Assembly (NCBI GenBank): GCA_003864495.1
Contig: ML133389.1
Span: 682,001 to 746,000, forward strand
Source of the DNA: Nemopilema nomurai
Taxonomy: Eukaryota; Cnidaria; Scyphozoa; Rhizostomeae; Rhizostomatidae
Length of the DNA: 64,000 bases
Direction: 5' to 3'
Shown: positions 11,003 to 26,000 of the stretch, piece by piece
How positions within the stretch are numbered: position 1 is the stretch's first letter
Layout: each line of letters begins with the position of its first letter
Translations under genes and position numbers: made by a program
The notes under the pieces: model-generated
The model's input: only the letters and a program-made list of their open reading frames with translations
Told to the model about the DNA's origin: nothing
The model's database searches: none

Positions 11003-14000
11003 CTAGCAATGATGACGAAAATATAAAATTGCAAACCACAGACAGTATAGATATTTGTTATGTCTGTAACTGATCACTCATCCCTTAAAAAAGTCTAGCA
11101 ATTATATCAAACCTATAGTGGATGATATCATGATATGCGACCAGTGATGAGTCAGTTGGACAATACTTCAAGCGGATCACTCCTGATGGAGCTTCTACCA
11201 GAAAAGGCCACGGTCGCATTGAATCCGTTGAAATAGAGATTAACTGGGGTTATTCTTAAGGGCTCTCACTGTCGTGTTGCAGAGTAACCTGGAGACCATT
11301 ACCAGATCAGCCGTTCAAAAAATTCTCACTTTCAAGCAATCATAGCAAACTAGAAATGCAATATAAAAAACAGGCAAGGGCTTCTTCAAGGTCTCATCTC
11401 ATCGAGCAATCATTTTCCTAATATCAAGTTACCAAGCAATCAAAGAGACACTTCTTCTTGAGTTACTATCTGTTCTTGTCCTTGGTACGACTGGGGCTTC
11501 TATTCGAAGGTAGCTTTCACCTATAGCGATATCCTTTTACGAAATCGACAGGTAAGAAGTAGCTAACAGTCCACATGCTTACTTGAAGTCGTTTCTGTGT
11601 CACACTGGTCGGGTCGGCCTTTACTCTGCATGCCAACAGTAGCTGCGCGGTGGAATTAGCGACAGCCTTTGCAGAGGCGATTAACTTCTCTTCACTTGCA
11701 TTGCCCTGAACAGCAGCATTTGCTGCTTCGCAGAGGGAGCCTGTCGCTGCAGCGACCATTCTCGCCTGGAAACAAGAGGAAAAGGTTGAATCCGAAGTAC
11801 TCTGACCCATATAATAAATCACAGCTCATTTTAATGGACTAAACGTGGTTTAAATTGTCTTTGAAAGAGGAAACGGCTCATTATGGCAATCCACCATTTT
11901 TGACGTTCCTCAAGGCTCTCTGTTTGTCTTGTTGCTCTCAGTTTCTCCAAACCAAGTCACCAAAAGATTCTAGGTGATTGTGCTGAATTTATATAGAAAA
12001 CATCACAAAAGGGTTAATAAATGTCCTTGTTTGGAAATTGCGAATAAAATTTGCTGCGCTGCAGCATATACCATTCACCCTAATTTAAATAGAGAAAAGT
12101 CAGACAGACATAAAGACGGACAGCCAGACAAATCGATATCAGAGAATTGTGAATGATCTGCCATAAAAGATAATTTTAATTTTGAAAACTATCAAATCAG
12201 TATGGTAATATTTAGAACAAAGGAAGAATAGAAAAGGAGGTCAGTAAGAAGCAGGTGTTACCGCTGAAACCAAGCCTTGAGACCATTGGCCATCATCGTG
12301 TGGATCTGAGGAGGGCGAGCATACCTGGAACGGAGAGCATGAGAAATAATGAGAAATAATGGGAAATAATGGGAAATGTGGGATGGCGACACAGAGCATG
12401 CTTTACCATGTCTTAAGATAAAGTCGATACACAAAGAGTTAAGAGTGTTCTCTGTACACGAATCATGGACGAACTGACAAAGGCAAACATTTGGCAATCA
12501 AGCTTACAAGGTAAGAAGATCTCGGCATAAAGACTAAAGTCATAAGGTTAGAAGGTTCAATGAGCTGAAAATCATGACGTTAATTTCATGTTGCCTACAT
12601 ATACGGCTCAATTGATAGGTCATAGTTCATAAGTCATGGTTTAATGTCAAGGGTCATTTCTCTCTTGAAATAACCGTAATGTGAAATATAGAAATTGCCG
12701 TATTGTGAAAAACAATGATAACTAAATATCAAGAATTGTCTTCTATGCATAGTGGTATCACTTACCCGCCCAGAAGCGACCAGTTCTCTTTGGGCAGATG
12801 CAGCTGCTTTGACAAGGGCACTTGCGGCACCTGTGATCGCACGGGCAGCTTCCAATATTTGCTCCTCGAAGTTGAGGCTTTCGTCTGCTTGCTGTTAGAG
12901 AACAAAAACATTTCAACGAACCAGTCCACAAACGGAGACAAAGATCGGCCTAGCTTGATGAATTTGCATGGGACTTAAATAATTTCCTGGTGGGTTATCT
13001 TGCTAGGAACGTATTCCCTTTTTTAGTTTGCGTTTTAAGGTTAATATTTAAACTTAAATTTAACGTTTATTACCACAGAAAACCTTAAGCAAATATCAAA
13101 AGTAGGCCTGTATATTATAATTTGCCTTTGAGATGTTAGATTTGATAACAATAAGAATTTTCCAACAACCTTTAATTTTCTTTAAATTTAGGATCAATAT
13201 CATATAGATAACTGATAATAATTGATTGCGACTATTTGCATTACCGACTGTTTGTATAATTTTTAGCCACATGAGATTAAGAGCAGATAAATAATGAAAC
13301 TGGCATTTTTTAGCAATCATATTAACGCTAAATGGCATCAATCCTTGTAATGTTTTAATATTATTCAACTACAATGATTAACATAAACATCAGTATTGAT
13401 ATCAATCAAAACAATATCAATAGCCTGATCATAATACCATTCTTTTTATGATTAATTTAGAACTATACTATTTTTCTTATGGTCATAGCAGTATTATAAT
13501 GTTTCTTTAACAATGTATAAAATTTTTAAAATTTATTATATCTATTGGATTTTGAATTTTATCCGATTCCTATTTTGCTGTTAGTTATCTCTGACAAAAA
13601 AATCGAAGTTAATCTTTATATTAAGTGTAGATTAGACAATACAAGTTACTGCTTAACACATTTTATACCTCCTTTTCTTTTAATAATTCATCGACGACTT
13701 GTTCTGCTGAAAGCTTTTAAGAACAAGGGAATCATTTAATTTTCAATGTTTAAGTTTAACACAGAGCCAAAACAGAAAAAAGCTGAGAACAGAAAGCCGA
13801 TTGGGATTAAATATAGATACAGAAAAGAACAACACAGTAAGGTATACTTGAGGTGAACAAAACAATTATGCCAATGATCGATGAAACCATGAAGTTATGA
13901 CGTCAATAAAGGAATGGCGTCAAGAAAGCGATGATGTGAATTAAGCAATGACGTAAATAAAGAAATAGCTTCATCGACATTCGATAAATAACAAGTTGTC

Positions 14001-17000
14001 TTTTTATCCAATACTGAGAACATAGAATATTTTCCAATAAATAGCTGAATTGAAAACCGTATTCGCAAAGGGTTAGGACTCACCCAAATAACAATAATCA
14101 AACAAAAAATCGTCATTACTTAGTATTTGAAAAAAGTGCAGTTAGAAATTAATAAAATGGAGCTAGGATATTCTTAGACAATAGGTATCGAAAATCGGGC
14201 GAGAGCTAATCTCTTGATTAATTTTCTGTGAAGAAAAACTTTGTGTTGTAACATCAACTTGAAAAAGAAACCATTACAAAGGAACTGACCTTTGGCCTTT
14301 GACGTGGTTTGAGTTCAGCAAGCTTCCTCGCAGCAGCCTCGATTGAAGCTGCGGCTCCAAGCAACTCGTTTTCAGCAATGACATTTGGATCCTCTGGATT
14401 CACCCATTCTGTGCCTAAAAATTCATACCAGAAAAATTAGGCTACTTATTTAGTGCTTGGTAAGTTTAGATGCGAAGGACTTCATTTGAAATTGCTCACA
14501 ACAGATTTGCCGATAAAAAGACTTTCGCAAGAAATTTAATATGCAGATAGAAGAAGTTGACTAAAGCAGTTGAAAGGAAAAATTTATTCTTCGAAATTGT
14601 CTGCATCCTGAGTAGATCTATTATTGATACTGAATTTTCCTGAGCAGACCAACGCATTATTTTGAGCTACGCTAGATGTGATGCGGTTTACCTTTAAGTT
14701 CTTCTGCTACCCTGACGAGATCAGTAACGCTATCAGCGACTTTCTTTGAGTGTATAGTGAGTTGAACTTTCTTCTGTTGTGTTGGGTGTTGAACAATCTA
14801 TAGCAGAACAGAATTGAGGTTTATTATTAAATTAACCGATTGATGAATCAATAAATCAATCGATCATTTAGTCAATAGGCTGACGAATCATCCTATCACT
14901 AAATCTATCAGCCGAACAATAAATCAATCAACCAGTCCAATAGATCGGTACGACAATTTAAAAATAAAAACACGCAAAAAGAAACTATAAGGAATCATCA
15001 GCTTTGCTTCATTAGGTTGGAGAGATTTAAAGAAAAAACAGAACAGGCGCCGTTTTGCCAGATGTGTGTGAGGCGAAACTAGGTCAGTGCTTGGTGCAGA
15101 TACAGGCACATTCGTGGAAAGATACGATCACAAAATCGACCTCCGTCATTGATTAATCAATTGATTAATCGAGGGCAAGAAAATCATATGGCCTACCGAT
15201 TGAACGTGATCCAGAACATTGCAGTACGCTTGGGCGCATTCCCTGCCTTTGATAATGGCTGCGTAGCGAATGTCAGCTGACTCTGCGGTGGCAGCAGCAG
15301 CCTTTAAGAACAAAAAGACAGAGCTTAAACTGTTGTGGAAAAAAGAACTGCAACATACACATATGCTGTATTCATATTCATCTGTAGCAAGTTTTCATAT
15401 TGGTACTTTCATAAGCCCTTTCACAAAAGCTATACACAAATTTAAATAAAATAAATTGACTTCAAAAAGGCAGACTCTGAGTGTACCGTAGAAGAGTTCA
15501 CCAGGAAAGCCCCCTGACTCAATAACATTTCTGAACACATTCTATTGAGAAGCAAAGCTAAACCGGGTACTACTCTACCTTGCAAATGATAAGCATCTCT
15601 GTGCAGGCTTTTCGACCAACATTTGCAGCTTGGACAATATCAGCTTGCTTCCCAGAGTTACCAGCAGCAACGGCTTTCGCTGTTGCCAAGGTAACACCTT
15701 TTGTTGATCTTATAAGCTCCTCCGGCGTGGCTTTGCGTTCTGGCTCCGCTTCTGCTTGAAGCACCTGCATGATTACAAAATGACGTCACACATTTCTGCT
15801 AATAGAATGTATTACGTGAAATATCAACTTCCCTGTTACAATGTTATTGTAAAAGTAGTTCCCTAAAAAGTACTCTCTTATCCGCTCAACTGTTTGCGGT
15901 TAAGCCCCGGAGAGAGAGAAATTGAAACCAGCGATTTTCAGTTTCAAACAGACGTTTTAATTCGAAGAAATGTAATCATCTTATAACGAGGACTCTTTTT
16001 TGTCCTCCGTCACAACATTTCAGGTAGATATGTTTGTGGTATAAAGAATGGAATAATGATACAACAAATACGGGGGTCTCAATAGAAAAATTAGCACTAG
16101 CATAATTAGCACAAGGTTTAGTGACCTCTTTTCGGAACTATGTGATGATATAATATGCATTTCATCAGCATAATTAAGGTAACTATAAGCATAATTTCTT
16201 GCCCCTAAATTATGCGATGATATATGCAAAAAACTGGCATAATGAAGGTACCTTTTAGCATAATTGAATTATTTAGCATAATCAGAAAGAGCCTTACTAT
16301 GACCGCTTGTTTGACTGCATCGACGGTCGACTCAATGGCCCTGAGGCCTCGCTGCGCCTCATCTTCGACGCTGCGCACGGTCTTGAGAAGTGACGAAACA
16401 TTCGTAACCATGGTCTAGAACGATTGAGGTAATACAGAGATAAGATATCGCTATAACTGGAAAATTCGACTTTAGGACAATGACTTATAGACTAGCATCT
16501 CCAACAAATATCAAAGAAACGCATGGCCTAGAGCGATTGACGTAATACAGAGATAAGATATCGCTATAACTGGAAAATTCGACTTTAGGACAATGACTTA
16601 TAGACTAGCATCTCCAACAAATATCAAAGAAACGCATGGCCTAGAGCGATTGACGTAATACAGAGATAAGATATCGCTATAACTGGAAAATTCGACTTTG
16701 GGACTATGACTTATAGACTAGCATCTCCAACAAACGGAGTATCTCTGAAGGAGAAATCGAGCAGTTGCATTTCTAGGTAATTTGGGACCTCCAAGTTTTC
16801 CACCTTTAAAACGTATCCTAATGGAATGTGATAAATTTCGCTTTGATTAATATTCAAAGCAACGCATCAGTTAACCAGAATTTGGTGGGGAAACTAATTG
16901 ACACTGAAAAAATCACTTAATCAAAACTTCCAGGATTCTAGAATGCTTTTCGACAATTTTGACAAAAATGGCGCGTGATTCGATGTTTGGTTTAAATGAT

Positions 17001-20000
17001 TGAGTGAAAAAAAATGAGTGGCACTTCAAATGAATGCTTATTGGTCATACTGCAGCCAATAATGCGCTTTTCTTATAAAAATCAAGTGGTTTTCGATACG
17101 CAAATGGCTAATCATTTTACGAGCATTCAGTCAGTTGCACACTTCGAGCAAAAAATGCTCCAGCTTTTACTGTTTTTTTCAAGCTATTTTGAATCTATGT
17201 GGAACAAAATATTTACTCAAATAGCAAACATTGTACGAGCTGACATAACTGGCTATGAGTAAAATATGGAACGCTTGAATCACAGAGCACGAGCTGACGA
17301 CACCGGCCATGTATAAAATATGGAACGCTTGAATCACCTTAGCGGAGCTTTTTAAAGCATCCATTGATGGATCAGTTGGGCTTTTACCAGATGCGTTCTT
17401 GGTTGAGTTGATGAGATCACTCAATGCTGACGTCACGTCTTTAGCCGCGTTCAAAAGCATGACCTGGAAACGAGGCAAAGGACATGTTAGAAGACCTACA
17501 TGCAGAGAGGAACACCATGGTACTGTGCCAAGAAACATGGACCAACTGGAATCTAAAACCGAGCAGTTTGGTCTTGATGCAACAGAACCTTTATAATGCG
17601 AATATTTATGAAGCGATAAAAACACGCTTAAAAAGATGTAAAACGATAAAAAATCAGGGACTAAAAATCTTTTCTGACTCACCTGTGCTTCCATATCTTC
17701 CGATCCCAAGGCAATCGCTCCAAATTTGACATTTTCCAACAACTTGTTCATGCTTGAAAGCACATTCTGCGTCGATGTTGCAAGCTGCTCTTGGCTACCC
17801 TGTGCCGAAACGACCAAATTCTTGGTATCCTCAACCAGGTTCTTTGCTGTCTTTAGTATGGACTCCCTGTGGTCACCGAACGTGTCGCCATCATCATCAG
17901 GGTTCAAAGTACCGGCTTGTGCGAACATCACATTGGTTTCAAGGTCACCCAGCATGCCTTGCAAGGCTGATGCCGCGTTGATGCATTCCTGGGTGCCGAT
18001 TGAGCCAGCTTGCAATGTTGCCATGACAAATGAAACCTACAGAAAGACGGGCATCGATACCTTTCATTTGTACATAAAGAAGAGGGAATGACAAGAGACC
18101 GGGGTAGCTTCTGCATACTTGAAGTGCTTTTTTGTGAGACACTCCTAAGAGAATGTAAACATCGGTAAAGGATAAAAAGCTGAATTATCTTTTAGATCAT
18201 ATTCTGACGTTTAAAAACTCTGATGAGTATCGGATGAAAAAGTGCTTTAAGTATTAATGAAAAACTATGTTTATTCTACTTCCTGCTATTATGAATTGTA
18301 AATTTCCTGGAAAAGCACGGGGAGCCATTTTGATGTAATTTGATCAGTAGCTATAGATGAAACTGAATTATCTTGAGAGTTCACTCACCTTTTCCGCCAC
18401 TTGTTTTGCATTGTCTGACAAGACCCGCTTTGCAAATGGGTCGCTCGGGTTGGCCTGGATATTGCCAGCTGTCTGTACCAAAACAGTGAGCGATTGACCG
18501 AGACCTTGGACGCTGTCTTTTAAGCGGCGTGCGATCTGTAGCAGGAAAGATACATAAGGGACGGCCTAGCAATATTGGTGAATATGGATAAGAATAATAT
18601 TGATATTGATGATAAAGGGTATTTATAATTTGAATACCGATTCAATGCATCATGCAGCCTAACCTCTTTAATCGTAAAAGCAAGCGTGTAGGTTGGCTAT
18701 TTAATTGATTGTTTATCATCTGAGCTTGCACAGAAAATCATTTTTCTATAAACTAAAGTTTACTTTGTGAAGGGAAATTTATTCGGAAAATTTTTATCAG
18801 TGGTATTCAGGGCAGAACAAACATATCCCAATGAACTAAACAAATGTTTTTTAGAACTGTAATTAAATTTAATTTTTGGTCACTCCTCTCGCGTGTGGCT
18901 TGTTATGAAGAGATAAATATTGTCAACTCAAAAGGAATAAACTTTATGGCTTATGTAGCTACGCCGAGTCTGTGTGTTCGAATACGTCACGCTCTACAAC
19001 ACCACTATCAACTAAAACCTGCTCCGAATCTGATTGGCTGATAAAAACAAACCTATCAATCAACAACAGACAACCAATAGAATCACCGCAGATAAAATCT
19101 TCTGTCGCCAAAATCAGAAGTGAAGTAATAACAAAAGACATAAAGGAATTCAAAAAAGGAACTTGAATTCCTTTAATAATCATACTTTATCAGTTATTTC
19201 AGAAACATTCCCTTTTCTGAGAATGATTGAAGGCAAAATGAAGAACAAAACGAGAGATTTATACCTCCTCATTGGTTGTAGCAGTGGCAGCCTTTCTTGC
19301 ATTGTCAGCAAGTCTGTTGAATTGCTTGCAGATCTCTTGCCCCAGACCCCCAAGTGCTTCTGGCTTTGAGCTGCTTCTTCCGACCTTTGGGGTTAAGAAA
19401 ACATACAGCAAACAGCCACAAAAATATATCTGCAGATTAGCCACTAGGTTGAATCGGCAATCAATAACATATGTCAAAATAATATCAATCTAACTTGGCG
19501 ATACTTGATGACGGTGATTTATCTGAAACTGTATAAAAACTTGCAAATGCAGATTTACTATGGGTTAGGGCCAAAAGGTTGAATCAGTAGCCATTTACAT
19601 AGTATGCAAGCAAAACCTAGCTGTATCTTTAAAACCAAAGCAAGCTGCAGGGTAAAGAATACTAACTTGCTGACTAAATGTACATAATTGAAAAAGCGCT
19701 GAATAGAGTAAATATTATTCTTGCATATACAAAGTACTTTACATTCCAGTTTCATTTTGAAGTCTGGTCGTACGAAATACTTGTTCAATCGTAAACTCTG
19801 CAGAAAACCTATAAACGTGATTGCTCCCAAAGAATGCTCGTTGACTAACTCTCTTAATCAGTCATTCAACTATAAAAATTTTTAAACTAAATTTGAACTT
19901 TGAAATGCAACCCGTTGTATCTTTTCTAAGCCTGACCTACAATACCTAGCTTATACGAGAATAGTCAACAACAGCAGATAGTATATTAGGAGCTGTAATA

Positions 20001-23000
20001 GGAGCATTAGGAGCTCTATTAGGAGGAGATAGTCGATATTAGAAATCAGAAGCTTTTAGCTGTACCCTATGGTAAATTGCTCGCTAACTAAGCCATCCTT
20101 ACTCACCATGTCCTGGCTGAGACGTGCGATCGCCTTCAGGTCCTTCACCATGCTGTCCTGGCAATCGACGAAAGACTCTTTTGGTTGGCCTTCTTGACTA
20201 GCGTCATAGTGCATGTACATTTCGACCTGAAAACATTTACATAAGAGACATGTGACTCCTTGAAGATTATAACTATTTGTATTGCAAGGACCTCTTAGTG
20301 TAAATTTCTTAAAAAAACAGGCAGTTATAAAGCGTAGCTCTAAAAGTAGAACTGTTGACTCCATAATTTTTAAGAAATCTTTAGCATGAAAGCAAAAAGT
20401 GGAAATCAACATTGGTACCGTGACCCAAACACTGAAAAAGAAAAACAAAGATTTTTCATCTATTCAATGAGCTTTCAACCCAAAAAAACAAATTGTGTCT
20501 CTCTTAACAAATTTCAAAAATAAGCCGTGACGAATTTTGAATGACGCTAAAATAAGATATTGAAGTTGTACATAAAGCTGCCAATTTAAGCTTCCATATC
20601 ATTTAATGAAAACCTTGTTTCTTCTTTACTCAAAATTTGATCCCTAGAACATTTTAAGCAAGGATTGACTAAAATATAAGTCAGAAAACATCATGTAGAA
20701 CAACAAAGGCAACAATGAAATTCTTTTGTAAAAATATGTACCCTTGCGACTGCCTTGTTGATCGAATCAATGAGAACAGCAACAACACCCGTGTCTCCGG
20801 CGATCTCTTCAAGCTGTCCGGTAAGATCGTTGATAGCCTCGGTCAGATTATTCGCAGCCTCGTCTACAGCAGCATGTAACTGTGGAGGCGCCTACAACAA
20901 AAACGCATTTCAATTGAATATTATAATAAGTTTGCGGATCTGTATTCTCAAAAAGTATTCTATATACAGTGATCTCAAAAAGTGTGATGACGTAATGACG
21001 TGTAGCAATAACATTGAATGCCAGGCTCATTTTACCACATCCTGAACGAAAACAATAGTGTATCAAGTAAACATTGCTGGAATAACGTTATTGCATATAG
21101 AGGCTGGCTTGGATTAAATAGAAAGCTTCTACAAAAGCGCTATGTGGGTAATAAAAACCTTAAGCAAACAGAATAACTTCAAGCTCTCATGAATCATAGT
21201 ATCTTCGTCACCTACCTTCGGATTGCCGCCAGAATCTTTCGCAGCGTAGATGAGCTGCGATGCAGACTCCGCAACAGTCTTTGCCGTATCAAGTATCTCC
21301 GTCTGTTTCACTGCTCCTCCAGTCAGTTTAGACGCGAAGCCAATGGTAGCATCAGCTAATGGTTCGATTAAATGGGCGATGTAGGCCACCTAAGAATTCA
21401 CAAGGTTGAAAGGTCATAGTGACAAAGGTCAGAGTTTATTGGTTGATAACTGAACCACGAGTATGTTACTATATGCCCAGTTGGAAACAAGCTAAGAAAG
21501 GCTTAAGGATTGTATTAAGTGTAAGGGTTTCGTGAAGCAACGTTTAAGGCATAAACTCGTTACCAAACCGCAGATGCGTACCTTATGACCAAGGTGCTCA
21601 GGCTCTGACTTGGCTGCAACTGCCGCTGGGCTGACGCCTTCACGCAACTGCGCACAGGTCAACATAATCCTCTCTTCGAAACCCTGTGAAATAAAGATGA
21701 TCAAAATATGGTTTGACAAAAAAAAAGATGATGATAATCACATGATGACTTAATGAATGATGATGGTGACATGATGACAAACTTTATGGGGTTATAGGGC
21801 TGTTGTAAGACAAGAGTATCGAATCTCTAGCATGAGAGGTCAATTTGCCAATTTATCTTTACTTTACAACTCTCCAGTGAAACGCTTAAAAAGACTGTTA
21901 TTAAGAATACCCATTCCATCCATTCAAGATTTCATTAGCAATCACACAGTGGTTTCAGAGGCATTACGTCATCCTTCTTGGGACAGTACACTCGGCTCAC
22001 CTTTAGAGTTCCTTCGGTGCTTGGTTCCAGGTGTTGGCTGATGGCAGACAAATAGGCAGCATCGATCTTGTTGATGCTCTTGTCTACGCTTTCGGCTGAT
22101 TCGTCGCATTCATGCTGGCCAGGAGCATTTTCCCTTGGTAATTAGAGAGCAGGTAAATGCCAGGGAAGGTAATTAACATGTTTCATTTTAATTTAGAAAA
22201 TTAAGTTCCTTGAAAGGCCACGTATGACATGACATGGCATGGCACATGACAAGAAATCGCATGACACATGATAAGAAATCACATGGTATAATACAAGTGG
22301 TATGACATGACTAAAATGACATGTGAAAAGAAACATGACTTCAAATGACATGACATGTGACAACACTGACGTCACTAGCTGACATGACATGACTCATAAT
22401 ATTGTGATGACAGAGTACAATGTCATTAATAACGATGATAACAACTTTCACTCACTTGATTGCAGTCACAATCTTCTTCATTGCATCCGCCACCGCTTTC
22501 GAGTGCTGCGCGAAAAGTTGCCACGTGCTTTGGTCTTTGCTGTTAGCAGCCAATAGCTTTGCAGTGTTGAAGTAGTTTGAGCTTGACGTAACCATGGATT
22601 TTCCCGCCATTATGAGTGGGTACTGAGCAGAACGGGCCTATGTAAACAAAACAAGTACAGTGAAAAACAACAACAACATTTTCTGAATGGCATTGGCTTT
22701 GAACACGAAAGGGCAGGACTTGGTGATCAAAATCTGTTTAAAACTGGGCGACATGTAATCTTTCGTAAGTACGGCCTATTCGACCATTGCATTTTAATAA
22801 ATGTTCATATTTTAATGAGCGAAGCAACACAGCACTACTCCATTGATCTGTTTCGTACCCATATCTCGAATAACCTGTAGCATATTTCATTCGTATTGTC
22901 TAAAGAAAAAAGTTGTGGATTCCGCGACGCTGACCTCTTTAAGACAGCCTTAACTAACTTTAATAGAGTTAGTAGAGACAACTTCTTTAACTCTATTAAA

Positions 23001-26000
23001 GCACTACACCTTGTCTGTAGGTACTCCATCAGGTAATAGGGCTCTTTCAAAAGCATAAAAATGGGTACTTATGAATTAAGATCTACTCAAAACTATAGGC
23101 ATGCTCAAAATTGTACAGCTTATATGGAGATTACCTCTGCACTGATCTTGGCTGGGACTCTAGCGAACTCAGGTGAGCTTGCGTAGCTAACAAGGTTTTC
23201 AACCGCTTCAAGCAATGGCTTGCCTCCTTCTTGGCATTGGTTACGGTTGCTATCGGAGAGATCTCCAGCATAGGCCTAGGGAGGAAAAACACGATAAAAA
23301 CTGCTGTTTTATGAGGATTGCTGCGTAGTTCTAAAAACTTGATCACCCTAAGATTAAGTGGGTGGTCCTTCAAAACATCAAAAGCTTATAAATGATCGGT
23401 TTTAATTCATATTTATTGAGCATCCATTGGAAATCATCGAATCGTTACCTAATCAGTAATTTATGATTTCCCAATCAATATAAATCACTAATCAAAGTCA
23501 ACTACGGCACAGTTATATCTTCAATCGATTATCGTGAAAGTTTTCTGAAAGAAATTCCAGGTATCCCTTGGTTTTTACATGGAGGAGAATATACAAATGC
23601 ATATAGCTTCTGAAAATTGTCTCATAAAGGAAATATAAGTAGGTCATTACCTTGATGTATTTAACCAGATACGCCGTGTTATTTGCAACATCTTTAGCTG
23701 CTTTGACGAAATGTCGCTTAGCAACAGGATTGTCGGTCTTCGCAGAGGCTACTTTGCATGCGTTGCACAGGCCAGAGGTGTGCTTTGCAATGACAGTCGC
23801 TGCGGAAAGTACCTGTTTGAAGCGGGGCAGCGACAAGTTAAGGTATGGGTCACTTATTAAGGTGACAATTAATACGAAACTGGATGAAAGGGCTGGTTAG
23901 CTATAGCATTTAGGACAAGTAAGAATGATTTACTCTGTAAGAGATATTTGAAGTGCAACTATTTAGGGCGGTTAGAATCCAAGTCTAGGGGATGCAGCCA
24001 TTGGACAAAGCTGTCTGTTGAAAGTTGAAAACGGAGGCAAAATGGCAATAGATGCAACGACGCAAGGGCTGGACTAATTTAGCTGAGCTGGAAGTGAGAC
24101 TAACATGGAAACGAGTCTTTTTCGTAAGGTGTCTAGGCGCCAGAAACAGTTACAAGACTTTCGATTCGCTAATTATAAAACATGACACGCATTAAAGGAT
24201 GCTTCAACGGAAAGGTGATTTTCAGCAACTGAAAGTCATAGGATGCTCCGTCTTAGAAGAGGTGGTCAGATTGTGGTAATTCAAGTTGAGGCGAAGCACT
24301 TGCAAAAGGAGAGGATGTCTTTAAGGAGAGGATGTCTTTAAGGAGAGGATGTCTTTAAGGAGAGGATGTCTTTAAGGAGAGGATGTCAAGAGGGTTATTG
24401 ACTGACATTTTGATGAGATCTTTATAATGACTGAACGAATTTTAATGAAATCAGACTTTCTGATACATTCATCTCATATATCCACTAATATTGTCGTTTA
24501 TACGGAGGTAATCATTTGAGAACTAAGAGTAGATAGCAGTACGGCGAATCTTATTGGAAGTTTAAACCTATTGGCACAACACTGCTGCAAGTATTTATTA
24601 AATGCGCACAATGAGAATAGAAAATGAAAATTCTTATGAATACCCTATAAATCAAAATTTCGAGGGCCTTAGGATTTATTAGTGAAGAAAAGGTCACGTT
24701 ACAAGACAATTTGAAGGTAGAATGAATTGTTTGGGGACCATTGTTACACCATATCTAAATCTAAACTATATTTAAAAAAGGCTGATTGTTAAAAGTTATG
24801 TTGAATTGACTAAGGGTAAGGCCATAATCAGGTCATGACTTATTTTTAAGTCAAACTACAAGAATACATATCAGGTTTAGGAATAATCATATTATCTTTT
24901 AAAACTTAAAGACTTGAAAATCAATCTAAAATTCTGACGTTTATAATATGAATAACTTTTAACGCTTCACTTTTATTGATTTTCGTAACTTTTCTTAACT
25001 ATTGCTTTATTTTTTATTGACTTTCATTGATTTTTTATTGACTTTAAAGTAGGATTAAAATTATGTAAATTTAGTATAAAAAATTTATGACACTTTAAAG
25101 TATTGACTTAAAATTATCATTGAAGATCATTAAAAGCAAACTAGCTTTAATATTTTTCAGAATTTTCATCTGAAATTCTTTTTAGTAATAGCTTTAGGTT
25201 TAGTTAACGGTTTATTTGTTTACTCACTTTTAAAAGGCTTTTGTTCCCACCATCCTTTTCAATTCAAGAAAACATTATTAGACAGTTGCAAAGTGGCCGT
25301 TCATTATTTGGAGGTCATAGGTGAAAGTTTCGTGTCAAAGGTCATGAAAAAGTAAATCCACCGCACATTGACTTGCAGGGTAAAGCAATGTATTCAATCA
25401 CTTTGAAGGCGCGATCATTAAAAACTGAGGAATTCTTAAAGCGCCTTTAAAAATTAGCCAAATGATAATCATTTGCCATTTCAAGTCAATTGTAGGCCCT
25501 TTCGGAAACACCTTAGTACGGCATGATTTGCTTTTCATCATAAACTCTTAACTTTCTGATTAAATTTAGATTTTGACTTTATTTAATCAATTGGCAAAAT
25601 TTAAATTACAAGATACAGAAAAGTTTAAACTTTTAAAAAATTAAACTTATTCATCTGATTTATCAACATAAATTTAATTTACATATCGTTTCCTACCATA
25701 CTTCACTCTTATAATGAAATGCAAATGTAAACTACAGTTAATGTAAAGCGTACAACATGTAAAACGTACAACTGTAAAACACTTGCCTGTTGCTGCGAAT
25801 TCTTTGGGTGGACGAGGCCTTCAACGGCCGCTGCGATGGCGTCCTTTGCCTGCTGGAATTGCGACTGGTCAACTAGGCCTTGTCGCCCAGAGGTACTCGA
25901 CGGATCAGCAATGGCGACCAAGTACGCAGCCTAACACGAAACACTGACCGTTAATTCCAGCCTCACATATTGGCATGCAGTATGTCAAACTAAACAACTT

